Source: Hydrangea macrophylla
Taxonomy: Eukaryota > Streptophyta > Magnoliopsida > Cornales > Hydrangeaceae
Assembly (NCBI GenBank): GCA_033977485.1
Contig: CM066995.1
Location: forward strand, 49,537,162-49,601,161
Length of the DNA: 64,000 nucleotides
Reading direction: 5' to 3'
The position numbers were made by a program, and so were the translations under genes. Numbering within the stretch: position 1 is the first letter of the stretch; the number at the start of each line of letters is the position of its first letter. Below the pieces are notes generated by a model, which saw only the letters and a program-made list of their open reading frames with translations, was not told the origin of the DNA and searched no databases. Shown here piece after piece: positions 21,955 through 34,168 of the stretch.

Positions 21955-22352
21955 AACCATGTCTACAATTCTGAGAAATTGTAGTGAACTTAGTGAAAGC
22001 ATTTTTTGTTGAATCTTCATTACGCCTACTCTATCTTTGTTCATAGGCTTCTAGAGCCCATCAATTCTATCACTAAAAGTATTGCTAAATTTTTTGCAAC
22101 TTCAATTGTAGCAAACAAAATATATACAGACTCTCCTACCTTTGTTAGAAGAGGATAACCATGTCTACAATTATGAGAAATTGTAGTGAACTTTGTGAAA
22201 GCATTTTTTGCTGGATCTTCATTACGCCTAGGTCTTTGTTCATATGCTTCTAGAGCCCATCAATTCTATCACTGAAAGTATTGCTAAATCTTTAGCAATT
22301 TCAATTATAGCAAACAAAATATATGGACTCTCATGCCTTGGTCAGAAGAGGA
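21955..22352 (-). repeat. ~200-bp tandem duplication within antisense copia gag
   Basis: AACCATGTCTACAATT begins both units (about 21955 and 22157), and both end TTAGAAGAGGAT or TCAGAAGAGGAT. Minus-strand translation gives copia gag (ILSVIELMGS, then EAYEQRPRRNEDPAKNAFTK). The units differ by several percent, so the duplication is not recent. Confidence 0.9.
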
Positions 22353-23597
22353 TCTCACATGCGTGGTATTTCAGAGGAAACAGTGGATTATCTCCTCCTT
22401 CACTGCCCTTTTTCTTGGACGATTTGGTGAGGCTGCCTTAATTTGTGGAGCTTATATTTCTACACATCAACCTCCTTTACACTATGGTGGAACCATTGGA
22501 GTTCCCTCTGCCCATCTTATGAGGCGGGTCTTGCTTGGGAATGTCTTTATGTCGTATGCTGGTCCATTTGGCTATGGCTCAATGAAATCATTTTCAACGA
22601 TTCTTCGAAATGTTTAGAAGAAATCATGTTCACCATCAAAGTTCAGATTATTCTGGTGGTTAAAGTCTACTTGCTCGAATTTCCATCTCTCTTGGAATGA
22701 TTTTTTGAGAAATACTACACAAGGATTCAAAATTTCCAAGTCGAAGAAGCTAAAGTAAATTGGTGCTTGGACTCCTCCATGTAATGGGATTTTTAAATTC
22801 AATGTCAATCACTCTTCTCTTAGTAAACCGGGGCCTTTGGTCATTGGGGGAGTTCTAAGGGACAGTACTGGAGTTTTTGTTGGCCATTTTTTCACTTAAT
22901 GTTGGAATCATAGACTCTAACATGGCAGAGCTAATGGCTATCTCTAAAGCTTAATTTGTAGATGGGAGTTAATTATGCTAAAAATTTTATCCAGTCTTGT
23001 GAGGAACTTCACTTTGAAAGTGATTCATATGTGGCCATTTCATGGGTTATTTGCCTGGAATCCATTTCGTGGAAGCAAATGATGTAGCTAATTCAATTTT
23101 CAACAACCTCAAAAAATTGAATTCCTTGAATATCGAAACAAGATTCCTTCCTTTTCCTAGAAGTGTGAATGCGGTCGCAGATTCTTTGGCCAAATCAGAC
23201 GTGCACAAGTCTTCCCCTCTGGAAGCGTGGTTTTGATCAAATCATCATTTAAACTGACCCTCCATTGAAATATTTTGTTCAAAAGGACGTCAATGTTGGG
23301 TCAATCATACTTACACGCTAGCATACACGTTTTTGGATCTGGGTTGCCTTACTACTCTGTTTTAGTGCTGATCGGGTTCCCTTGATCTTTTCAAAACTCG
23401 ATTTTGGATCTAGCATTCACAGTGTGTTGGCTTTGTTATATGCTTTGGCTTTGTTATATGCTTATATTTGCTTGTTTGTAGGTTGCTTTTGGAGGGTAAG
23501 GTCTCATGCAAACCCCCCACCCCCCACTTTTTGGTGTACTAAGTTGACTTCTTTAATACAATCTTCCTCATGCCGTCGAGGTTCTTTAAAAAAAATT
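22353..23597 (+). pseudogene. LINE ORF2 3' fragment inserted in copia gag
   Basis: Plus strand, opposite to the surrounding copia. It begins in the zinc-binding region (GISEETVDYLLLHCPFSWTI), continues with the linker (WSIWLWLNEIIF), then RNase H (GAWTPPCNGIFKFNVNHSSL, IGGVLRDSTGVFVGHFF, NMAELMAIS, FESDSYVAISWVI, VNAVADSLAKSDV). The first catalytic Asp of RNase H (FNVD) is Asn (FNVN). Stops at about 22903 and later break it. A short A run at 23589-23597 ends the tail. Copia gag resumes on both sides, so this is an insertion. Confidence 0.88.
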
Positions 23598-24060
23598 GAC
23601 GCTAATTAGGATTACTTTTTTCTACAATTGTTTTATATGGGATATTTCCCCATAAGCTTGCAATTGATTTACTATTTCCTTTAGTCTAGAGTACTATGTC
23701 TTGGCAATCTCTGATTCCTTCATTTTGATATTTTCAAATTCTCTTCTCAAAATTTGTAGTCTAATAGAACGTACCATTTTATTGCTTTTAAACTCTCCTT
23801 GCAAAATCTCCTATGCATTCTTGGAACTTGTAGCTCCCTCTATTCTTGGAAAAATTGTGTCGGTCAGTGCTTGTTGAAAAACACTGAGGGCTCTTGAATC
23901 CTTCTACCTATCTTCTTTTAAGTCTTCTATTGTGTCGCGGCGAGGGTAGAAGTATCTTCAAGAATGACAAACACTTTATACACAACAAAACATAAATCAT
24001 TGGCTTGGAGAATTTTTTTTAATGCTCCAAAAATCATAGTTTTCACCAACGGGAATGGAC
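23598..24060 (-). pseudogene. Antisense copia gag N-terminal half
   Basis: Minus strand: GENYDFWSI, then KDSRALSVFQQALTDTIFPR, IEGATSSKNA, FKSNKMVRSIRLQILRREFE, KMKESEIAKT, EIVNQLQAYGEISHIKQ. This is the UBN2/gag domain of copia elements. It joins the gag segment at 22352 once the LINE insertion is removed. Several in-frame stops are present. Confidence 0.88.
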
Positions 24061-25797
24061 ATGAATTGGCTAGGTCAGCCATGGATGTTTATTGTTTTTG
24101 GGATGTTTTATAGTTGACGGATGGGGTAGAAAGAATAACGCTACACCCAGTATTTGAAGGAACAACACCCAGTATTTGAAGGAACAAGGCTTTGATACCC
24201 TTGCTAGTAATTGGGATAATAGAATGTAATAAAGTTGTTCTCGTATTACTAGGTTGCTAAATGTGAAGTGTATTTTGACCTAATTTGGTAATATGGCTTC
24301 CACGAATTAGGAGAGAGTATAAGCTATCTTGGGTTGATAAGCTATCGACCTGTAGGAGTATAACTTGGTTAACGACATCTCCAAGCTTCGTGACAATCTC
24401 GTGGGACGATGTTTATTGCAGTTCTGTAACGTACCAAGGCCGTCAAACCATTTTGCGAAATCTAGCTAAAATGGGGGTTAATAGGTCTACTTTTAAGATA
24501 ATTCACCAGCTGATGTTTAAGAAAAAAACAATTAGGAGGGAGAAGTGATAAGGCTAGCAGATAAGAAAGTATGAGAGAAGGAGACTTGATACATACAATG
24601 AGTCTCACTTACACATATTTAGATCTATATAGTTGGTTAACATAACAGACTTTAACCCACCATCCTAGATTATGTAGCTAATATACATGCCAATTCTTCA
24701 GTTCTACACATTCTAGAATCTTACACTTTGTTTGTCTTTTAATTTAGCATCTTTATAATTTTCTGAATACTACTAGGAAATGGGAATATAGTAGCATCAT
24801 CTTCTAACAAGTTTGGTATTTCCAAATGTCAACGTGCCGCCTAGTGCAAAGCTTCGATCTTGTTGGATAATAGAAGACGTTGGAGAGATTTCAGGAGAGC
24901 CAAGAAAGAAAAGAGAACTGAAAAGATAAAACTTTTAACAGAATAGTTCACTAATTTCTTCCCCTCATGGTCATTGATGAATATTTATTACCTTTAGGTT
25001 GAGTAGAAAAAACATAAAACACAACTTTTATAGTACTAGTTCAACAATATCTCCCCCTCATGGTCATGGACGAACATCTATTACTCTTATATATCCAACC
25101 ACCAAACATTTAATATTCTCCATTACTATACAAGAGATCATGAATCTTTGTCATGTTACTTTAAAAAGTTTCACAACCGGTTCAAAAGGAATGGGTAGCA
25201 TTTCTTGTAACTTCGTCATATCAATAGCAGTTTCTCCTCCTCTTTTCTTTTTATTTTTTTATTTTTATTTTTATTTTTCCGCAAAGACAATAGCATTTTT
25301 TCAACTATTTAAGAAATTGTTTAAACTATGCACTTTGAATACACAACTAGCCTTACTCCCCAATTTCACACAGATCGTGAAAATAGTCGCAATGGCACTC
25401 ATAGAAATTGAATTAAATGGATTTGCCAAGTGTCTAGGAACTTCTACATAACCATACTTCCAAGCGCTTTTTTCGTAAGGTGTCCTACCTTATGCCTATC
25501 AAAATAAAATCCATTTAGAGCCTCCATATTTTGGTGTTTTCGTTGGAAGTTATTTGTCTACCTACACAACATAATATGCATTGTCTCTAGGCTTGATAGA
25601 GACTTCAAGACAAGTGGTCGAACAGTCCAACAAACCCAAGGTTTAATGAGAGAAGTATGGAAAACAAGAAATTGTTATAATACAATTTAAAACATCACAT
25701 AAAATAATTACCTATTCAATATGGAGTATCTTAATGTTCCATGGAATAGTTCCACTTTGGTTTCCTGCAACAATTGAAAACACATTTCAACCAGTAA
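24061..25797. other. No gene recognised
   Basis: AT-rich. A 150-codon plus-strand frame (24999-25451) is rich in Ser, Phe and Ile and looks fortuitous. AACACCCAGTATTTGAAGGA is tandemly repeated at about 24147-24187. CCCCTCATGGTCAT with GATGAATATTTATTAC or GACGAACATCTATTAC occurs at 24961 and 25053, a diverged pair ~92 bp apart. Confidence 0.45.
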
Positions 25798-25806
25798 ACT
25801 AACCTC

Positions 25807-26628
25807 ATATGTAGCATGGATACGGACACGTGACACGGACACGATACGACACGGAGACGGTGAAATAGCAAATCCTAAAAATATAGGATACCGAGACGGC
25901 TTGGATACTGGGAATAAAAAAATATATTTTTTGAATATAATTTAATTTTGAGTTAAAAAACATTAGAAGGGAGGATTAAACATCAAAATTACATTACATA
26001 TCAATCCAAAAAAAAAAAAATCAATTTGCAACCTTAGAAAAAAACCCGAAACTCAAAACCTTTTTTGACTCATGCAACAACTAATAAAGAAAGAGTATAG
26101 ACGAAACAAGGTTTTAAAAGAAAGAGTCTAAGAGGCTAGAGCTTACATGATATTATGATATACTTACTTATATACGATTTTATTTTCTCAATATTTTGTT
26201 TGTACCCCCCACTAACACTTATTTTAAAAAGATTACCAGTCCTCAAAATCCAAAATAATAATAATAAAAAAATAAAATAAAAATTGGACCACAAGGCCAA
26301 AAGTATTCCAGGAGTGTCCCAACAAACACTTATTTTAAAAAGATCATCATTCCTCAAACCCCCTTCCCCCCCCCCCCTCCCCCACGCGCACACACACACA
26401 CACACACACACCCCAATAAATAAAAAAAATGGATCACCAGGTCAAAAATGTCCCAAGAGTGTCCAGACGGACGTGTCTTGCTGTCCCAAAAGTGTCCACC
26501 AATATAATTTAATTTAAATTAATCTAGACACTTCCATAACTGTGTCCCGTACCTGTCCCCGCCGTATCAGTGTCTGCAGAGTGTCAAAAACACAAATAGC
26601 ACCTAAAATGTAGTGTCCGTGCTACATG
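25807..26628. mobile_element. Mutator-like non-autonomous element, 9-bp TSD ACTAACCTC
   Basis: ACTAACCTC flanks both sides (25798-25806 and 26629-26637). Termini are inverted: ATGTAGCATGGATACGGACA on the left and, reverse-complemented, ATGTAGCACGGACAC on the right. The ends are dense in GACACGG/CCGTGTC-type motifs. The 822-bp interior is non-coding, with poly(C) and (CA)n at about 26366-26411. A 9-bp duplication is the hallmark of Mutator-like elements. Confidence 0.82.
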
Positions 26629-26992
26629 ACTAACCTCCATATAAAGTCATACAAAGGGGAGATTTGCCAATCGCCTAATATTGGTTGTACTCATTCTATT
26701 GTTTTAATACAATGATTGTTAAGGAAAAAACACACACTCACAGATAAAGTCACAACCAAGTATTGGCTTCGTCATCATCATATTACACTTTCAAAGGCAC
26801 TATCATAAAATTATCCAATCAATATCATCTACGATCTTCATGACGTACTATTTAAATTTACAACAATATAATAGGCTAAAATATATCAAGTTACACATAA
26901 AATCAAGTCCCAAGTAATCATAATAGAAATTTAGGTATTTACGTAGAAACATAATAGAAGTCCCAATTAGTGTCAACCTGTTAATAGTTTTT

Positions 26993-27178
26993 CAAAAATG
27001 CTAGGTGCACAATAAAATGCACAACGAATTGCACAAACGTACAATACGAGGTTGAACTTTGTGCTGAAAAGTCTGTATACACAAAAAAGTGTATACAGAC
27101 TTTTCAGCACAAAGTCCAACATTATATTGCGCGTTTGTGCAATTAGTTATGCATTTCATTGTGCACCTAGCATTTCTC
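26993..27178. mobile_element. Palindromic foldback MITE, TSD ATAGTTTTT
   Basis: Left arm 26995-27083 and right arm 27088-27176 are near-perfect inverted copies (AAATGCTAGGTGCACAAT pairing with ATTGTGCACCTAGCATTT; TGTATACAC beside AAAAAA at the centre). ATAGTTTTT flanks both sides (26984-26992, 27179-27187). The 9-bp duplication suggests a Mutator-type transposase. Confidence 0.88.
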
Positions 27179-27188
27179 ATAGTTTTTT

Positions 27189-27303
27189 GGGGTAGCTTTT
27201 TGGGCCATTCAATGTATTTACATAGGTGTTTGGGAAAGTTTTGTATCCCACAACAAGGGGATTCTGTAATCAGTTATCGTATTAATACAATAACTCTCTT
27301 GGT

Positions 27304-27340
<37 letters not shown>
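27189..27340 (+). mobile_element. LINE 3' tail with long poly(A)
   Basis: TTGTATCCCACAACAAGG to TGTAATCAGTT, then TTAATACAATAACTCTCTTG and a ~32-base A run (27309-27340). It shares its last ~75 bp with 12441-12525. The long unbroken poly(A) suggests a younger insertion than most copies here. Confidence 0.65.
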
Positions 27341-27342
<2 letters not shown>

Positions 27343-28754
27343 AAAATCGTAATAGAAACAAGAAGTGTATCCACTTTTTTTTTTTTAGGTAAAAGTTTAG
27401 AATCCTCCTCAATAATCCTATGCAGTGACAGGTTAACTCTGTAAGTTCAATGCTATAGAAACCATAACATGTTTCTTAAATCACCAACAACACATTTCAC
27501 AAAATGTAGTAGTCCAGAAATGATAATACAAAGTAAGACAAAGAAAATATGATCATATGAATATAAAATATTGGGGACAACCTCTCTTCTTGCAAGTAAA
27601 TACAAATTCCATTTTACCTCAAAAAAATTGACCATATGAATATAAGAAACTTACCACAGATTAGATTTCTAACTGATTGTTTTGATGCCATGTGCTGGGT
27701 CTTGTGCTTCTAATGGGGTGAATTGTAAGGTGTGATCTCTTTTTTCCATGTTCTGCCATGATGAATAAAGAATTTCTTGCTGAGCAAAAAAAAAAAAAAA
27801 AGAGACAAAAGAGTGAGAAAACTAAACCATGTTTGTTTTACCTAGTCAAATCCATACAAAATGTATATAGATTCAAAGAAATACATCCAAACCTGATCGC
27901 TCTCTCTCTCTCTCTCTCCCTCTCTCTGTCTCAGAGATGCATCATCCTCCATATATAGTGACGCTGATCTGCAAAAGATCAAAAGGAACAAGAAGGGGAC
28001 AAAGCCAAAAACCTGTCTAATTCTCACAAAAAAACAAGTGTCACCCCATCACTCTTTCAACTTCTTTTCTTCACATCAAATCAGAAACATGAACAAACTG
28101 GAAATAAGATAATTAGAGTGTGCGCGCGCACACACACACAGAGAGGGAAGTGAACAACTATAGATTCAGATGAGATTCAAAATTGAGGGGGGGGTGGTGG
28201 TGGTGGTGTGTTGTGTGGTGGTGGTGAAAGGTACCCATTTGTACCAAGTATAAGAGCTACCAGATTTTGACTAGATTCAGGTGAAAAACAAAATCCAATC
28301 AAACCAACAATCGAGTATAGATCGCATGCGCACAATTAAAAAGGTACAAGAACATGAAAAAAGAGAAAGAGAGGTATATTGCGTGAGGACCATCCTAGAG
28401 ATATATAGATTTATAAATAATAATGTCTAACGTGCTTGTTATAGTAATGGTCCCATAATAAAACAAGTTTTTCCGTTAATTTAGCAATAGTAATTAGGGT
28501 TACCTTCTCAAAGAAAAACCCATCAAAAGTCACGCTCTCAATCTAGTAACCCTACCAAACAAATATAATTAAATATATATATATATATACTTCAAATAAT
28601 AATTATATTTAATTAAATCAGTGAGTAAATAGAACAGTATCATCATCCTTGGGTTTCTTTAACTACCAAAAAAACAAAAAAAAAACCCACACAGCACACA
28701 AGAGGACTAAATACAGATACAGAAAGAGGGGGATATATACAAATCATATACATG

Positions 28755-28770
<16 letters not shown>
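27341..28770. other. No gene; microsatellites and one possible retroposon tail
   Basis: GATGAATAAAGAATTTCTTG followed by GCTGAGC and an A run (27760-27800) looks like another retroposon 3' end. (CT)n lies at 27901-27930, (CA)n with GCGCGC at 28121-28140, and (GGT)n at 28187-28228. No open frame has family features. Confidence 0.5.

Positions 28771-28829
<59 letters not shown>
28757..28829. repeat. Compound (TA)n(GA)n microsatellite
   Basis: TATATATATATATATA runs directly into about 28 GA units. Confidence 0.97.
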
Positions 28830-28835
<6 letters not shown>

Positions 28836-30210
28836 ATTCTGGGGTTGTGAAGCTGACAGAGAGAGAAGTGAGCACACAAAAGCAATGGTATAGACACATA
28901 CAATTTACCTCTGTGTGCTCACTCTCTTCTGTCAGTTTTCAAGATGTACCCAGAACAAAGGAAAAAAAAAGGAAATAATACAAAGATACAAAATAGTAAA
29001 TTTACCAAAAATAGTAACAAACCAAATAAAGATAGAAAAGAGTCAGATCTGAGAAACCCAGTAGTACCCATTTATGGAAGGTACCAAAAACTCAAACAAA
29101 CCGGCTTCAAATCTACGATCCAAGCCTCTTTTTAGGGTTTGCTAACACATACCTAGAAAGCCAAAAATGTAGGGAAAAAAAAAAGAAAAAAGAAAAAAGA
29201 AAAAAAAAAAAAAAGGGAGGTCATCCATCTCTTTTTCTCTCTTTACTCTCTGTTCTCTTTTTTGGGAAAGAGCTTCCCTCTTCTTTCTTGTACATTACCT
29301 CTTTTCTCTCCCTTTCATGCAGAACATACAGGTGTCGGTGACAGGTGCACTGACTTTATCTGGACAAATCAAAAGTGCCGACGGCGACCACAGAAGGGAT
29401 GTAGAGAGAGAGTCATTTAGAGAGAGAGAGAGAGAGAGAGAGATGGAAGCGGTGTGGAGTGGTATGGAATGAATGATGAGGGATGAGACGAGTCAGTACT
29501 GAGAATGGCTTTTGATTTTCTTATGGCTGGTTTTTAATCAATACGGAAGACAAGTGTTCAAATTTTATTGGACAGTAAAGATTGTTGTGGCTACGTGTTG
29601 AGGACTGTGGGACTTGGGCAATTGATTTGTGGCCGTTTATTTGACTCACTATTGTACCTCTTTTCTGCCGTCAGATTTATCATGATTGTGGGTCCAACCA
29701 ATGTCCACCAGTGAGGCAATCTTGGAAAATGAAACTGGTGGGACTGCATCAATTAGGGAGACAGGTTTCATGTGTGTATTCTAATTTGCTACTACCGTTT
29801 CTTTTTACAAGAACTACAACAGCCAATTTGGACATCAAATGTTCTATGACGCCTCTGTTTATGTTTATGCGATCTTAATCGTGATTATTAGAATTGTTAA
29901 AAAATAAAACTAATTATATATTTAATCAACTTAAAAGAATCCAAAAAAGTACCCACCCATCTGTTTAACGAGAACGCAAGTTTTTCTCTCCAAAATGCAG
30001 TTTGTCTATCACAATTTCGACAATCAAATACTTGCAAACTACGTTTGACATCTAAATCTGCGATTTTGTCCCCCAAAAAGATCGCAAAGACAAACGAGTT
30101 CTTAACTTGCTTGCCTCTAAGAGTGGCACATACCCTCCTTTGTGTTGAGAAAAAAAAAATTGGATAAAGGGTGTGAAATTGGAGACGATGGGTGTGAGAA
30201 ACAACTCAAA
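28830..30210. other. No gene; pyrimidine- and GA-rich stretch
   Basis: Long CT-rich and GA-rich runs (29220-29320, 29418-29442) resemble plant 5' UTR or promoter DNA, but no coding frame follows on either strand. A 12-bp inverted pair CTGACAGAGAGAG / CTCTCTTCTGTCAG flanks 28851-28935. Confidence 0.45.
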
Positions 30211-31115
30211 CCCGTTTGGTTCATGGATTCTTAAGTTAGATTTTGAATCCACCCGAAGATTACTAATAATTTTAAAATATATCCTTATTTGGTTTATTAA
30301 ATATTTAATGAATTGTGAGTCCCACTGGATTTAGAATCCACCCAAAGGTGGAAAATAGGGTGGATTCTAAATCTTAGCTTGGAGGTGGTATTCTTAAGGA
30401 TTACTGGGGTTTTGATTTACTATTTTCATAATACCTAAACTAGCCTTTATTAGATTATTAAACAAACAAATAATGTGATCAGAAAAATTTATGATTATAA
30501 TAATTATTATTTTTTAAAATGGAGAGATTGGTAGATGAGATTGTTTATGATGATTTCTTATGCTTGAAACATTATATTTGATGTTAATTTATTGACTGAA
30601 TTCAAATTTTGGTTGCTAAATGTTAATGATTGAAAAGTCTATATGATATTACAATAACTACATATTTGGCATATTGTGATTTGTACGTTAAACCTATACA
30701 TGTTTTATGCTTAAAAATATAATATATCTTTTATTATTATTCAAATATATTTTAACGACATGTAATAATTTAAACTCATGTTCATGTCTTAAATACTCTA
30801 TTTATCTCATTTTTTTATGTGTCATTGATTTTTAGATTTATACCATTATTTTTTTTAATCACCCTCCATTTTTAGAGGGTTGACAATTTGATTTTAACTC
30901 GTATATTCTTTTAGCCTTCAAGGGTAGCTTAGGTATTTAACAATATTTCCATTTCATTTTTCTTGACCCAACCAAACACTGGATTCTAAATCCAGCTAGA
31001 TTTCTATTGGTGAACCAAACATTCTGCAGGGATTTAGATTCCTAGTAAAGTGATTACTGGTATTATAATTCCTAGTAATCAGAATCCACCTAAAATAATC
31101 CGTGAACCAAACGGG
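30211..31115. mobile_element. Non-autonomous TIR element, superfamily unresolved
   Basis: Left end CCCGTTTGGTTCATGGATTC; right end, reverse-complemented, CCCGTTTGGTTCACGGATTA. Subterminal GTTTGGTTCA and GGATTCTAAATCC motifs repeat near the right end and ATCCACCC near the left. The interior is AT-rich and non-coding. No convincing target duplication was found, so it may be a PIF/Harbinger, hAT or Mutator derivative. Confidence 0.65.
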
Positions 31116-31342
31116 CGTAAGTGAGACTTATACTTAGTGGTAAAGATTGAAATTGTTTGAGCAGTCGATTTTTATTCTTATAAGTTGAACTTTAGTACAA
31201 TTCTAATAATATTGTGAGAAGGATTCATAGGTTTAGTTGTAATTATTGGTGATAGGTCAAGAAAATTGTTATCCTATTCTTGGTTTCTCTAATACTAAAA
31301 AATTGTGGGTTTTTTAATTTTTATTTTATTTTTTTGTGTGGG

Positions 31343-31400
<58 letters not shown>

Positions 31401-31796
31401 GTTAGGGTTGTGAGTCCCACCCTTTTTAATCTAACTTTCAATCTCAACCGTTGATCCAGACAAGAGTGAATATTTTAATCCGTTGGATGGTTTATCCCCA
31501 CAAAAATTGTGTTAACCCTAATCCATGAGATCATCTGACACTGATTCTTAACCTAACGAAATCGAAAATTAATACTAAACCTTTATAAAACTTACCATTT
31601 TGAAATTTAAATAACCAATTATATTTTAAACATCGATATCCCATGCAAATTTTGGAGTGGATATTTTTAAAAGTTATATACACACGTACATACACTCTGG
31701 TGGATCTGATTAATTTCTCTAATCTAAATATATATCCCTAAACACTATGTGATATATATGATATATTTCCTATTTTGATTTTTTAAATTCTCTCTC
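31116..31796. other. No gene; includes (AAT)n microsatellite
   Basis: AT-rich flank between two DNA transposons. The AAT run (about 31346-31400, ~18 triplets) is the only clear feature. Confidence 0.6.
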
Positions 31797-31819
31797 CACT
31801 ACACCAAAAGAGCACATTT

Positions 31820-32250
31820 CTAACGACAATTTACCGTTAGTAAAACTATTCCTAACGGTAATTTACTGTTAGAAATAGAGTGTGACTAATAATTCTAACG
31901 GAATTACTAACGGTAATTTTCCGTTAGAAAATGCATTTTTACTAACGGTAAATTACCGTTAGTAATATGTTTACTAATGGATATTTTCCGTTGGTAATTT
32001 ATTATTCCTAACGGAAATATTCCGTTAGTAATATTTATTCTAATGATTTATATTCTAACACTTTTATATACAAATATACTAACGATAAATTACCGTTACT
32101 AATTTTATAACTAACAATATATAATAGGGCAGTTTCTAACACTTTCGAGACAATTACTAATGGATATAAACTGTTAGTAATTTTATTACTAACGGTTTGT
32201 TTTCTAACACACGTGTAAGAATACTAACGGAAATTATCCGTTAGTAGTTA
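31820..32250. repeat. Left subterminal palindrome array of the CACTA element
   Basis: More than ten copies of CTAACGGTAA or its complement TTACCGTTAG, several fused into 20-odd-bp palindromes (for example around 31939-31961). Such arrays are transposase-binding sites in En/Spm elements. Confidence 0.9.
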
Positions 32251-32581
32251 TTTTAAATATGAAAAACATAAATACTAAAATATGCTCCCCAATTTTATTT
32301 GCACCTAATTTCCATCGCAGGCACATCACATTTACTATAAACATATATAATAAGCTCAAATCCAAACCATAATAAATATAAACTTAATCTATATTAAATA
32401 CAAAAAATATAATCCAAAATAGGCATAATTATCCTTAAATACAAACTGTTTCTAAGTCCAAACCAAAACTAACAAACTATGTCTGAAAATGAAAGTGTAA
32501 ATCCATCCAAAACTAAACTAAACCAACTGAAAAATAAACCATGTCTGAAATTTAAAGTCAGAGAAAATAAGACAAACATAG

Positions 32582-32971
32582 TCAACTAATCTTTAACCAA
32601 CACTCAAGCCAAATCACAAATCCCCTTTGAACTGAATTTGATCCATAATCACTTAAGGGAGTAGTAACCACAAGTGGGGTACTCACATTTGACAGTTTCG
32701 AAACTAAAGACATAATTATACCTTGCATATCGTGAAATTTTGAGTCAACGTGTAAAATGATCTTATCCTCCAATGCGGCAACTTCTTCAGTTATCTTCTT
32801 TTTTCCCTCACTTTTGGACATTGGCAACCTGATATGAAGTAGTTGCCTCTTAGAGATGCGTGAACCCACAGCACGAACCCCTTCCCTTTTGTCCTTTCCA
32901 AATACTTGAGTTAACTCGTCATTGTCAAAGTCTTCACAATTATTACTACATCCCTTGTCAGTACAACCCAT
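32582..32971 (-). pseudogene. Transposase_24-like (Ptta/En/Spm) protein fragment
   Basis: The 129-codon frame contains DELTQVFGKDKREGVRAVGS and ISKRQLLHIR, close to the conserved core of the plant Ptta/En/Spm (Transposase_24) family, followed by a predicted coiled segment (ITEEVAALEDKIILHVDSKF). These proteins accompany CACTA elements and may bind subterminal repeats. The fragment lies inside the CACTA at 31797-37342, in the orientation expected for its gene. The N-terminal half of the family is missing, so this may be one exon. Confidence 0.6.
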
Positions 32972-32980
32972 AGAGAGAGA

Positions 32981-33029
32981 AAGAGAGAGTTAATATGTAT
33001 AAAGAACGGGTTACCCCTTAAACAATAGA

Positions 33030-33093
<64 letters not shown>

Positions 33094-33150
33094 ATATGTA
33101 TAAAAGACGGGTTATCCCTTAACAAAGAGAGAGAGAGAGAGAGAGAGTTA
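32981..33150. repeat. (GA)n tracts in a ~100-bp partial tandem duplication
   Basis: ATGTATAAAGAACGGGTTAC followed by GA repeats, then ATGTATAAAAGACGGGTTAT followed by GA repeats about 100 bp on. The GA tracts total over 90 bp. Confidence 0.85.
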
Positions 33151-34168
33151 ATTGACGGGCTACAGTACAACCCAATTTATCCTCACATTACATTGATACA
33201 TTTAGAACTGGAAAAAGTACCATGAAAACATCCCTACTAGATCATCCATCTATTGTTCAGTAAGAAAAGAAAAGGGCAAGCAGGGAAACTAGAAAACGAA
33301 AAAAAGTACCATGAGAATGTTGGAATTAAGGCTCTGTTTCGTTCATGGATTTAGTGAGGAAAAGGGAAAAAACCACTAAGTTAAAACACTTATCTTTGTT
33401 TGAATAACAGGAAAAGGAGTGAGGCAAATATGAAGTAAAGAATATAATGAAAACCTTTAACCCACGACAAATATAGTGGGAGGTGAGAGTGGTGAATATG
33501 TATGTTCTTTCATTATGTCCTACGTAGTTACACTCACCTTGCAACACTTTAACCCACGGGAAAAGAAAGAAAGAAAAAAAAAACATTCTATTACTTTGCT
33601 AGAACTTCTTGAACCTCAGTGCTTTTAAATTGTATTCAGTCTCAGAAACCAAGAAAGGCGAGGCTTATTTCTTTTCTTCTTTTATCTTACTAATTCAAAC
33701 TAATTAGGAGGAAGAGATCCCTCCAGCAGCACTAAGTACTAAAATTCTAAAAGCTCAAGTTACCAGAAGCTGTCCGCACCAAATGTACATCCAACTAGCA
33801 CATGGTTTGCTATACCAAATAATTATAAATTAACTTGTCTTGTATAATAATAGCCAACAAGAATTCTTACAATGAGAAAAGAAAATTCTAGTGTAAGCTC
33901 ATTATCATTATCCTATCACAGCAACAACAACGGTGATTAAAAAAAAAATCAGTAGTGTATAAATTTGTGCAGAATTTTTTTTTTTATGTGATTCTAAGAT
34001 ATACCTTCACCAGGTTAAGTGGAGCTCAGTAATTTTGAGGCATTGTTCTATCTTCTTTCCACCTTTCAGATATACCAGCCCAACTATTGGATGGATTAAA
34101 GTATTACCTTAAGCTTTCCAGAGGAATAAAGTTTAAAAAGTTTGTCTAGATGTTGTTGCCAGAATACA

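Noticed and set aside
24999..25451. 150-codon open frame
   Set aside because: Low-complexity Phe/Ser/Ile-rich translation of AT-rich DNA with a pyrimidine run in the middle; no recognisable domain.
33320..33590. GGCTCTGTTTCGTTCATGG as a PIF/Harbinger-like MITE start
   Set aside because: TAA precedes it, but I could not find the complementary right end within a reasonable distance.
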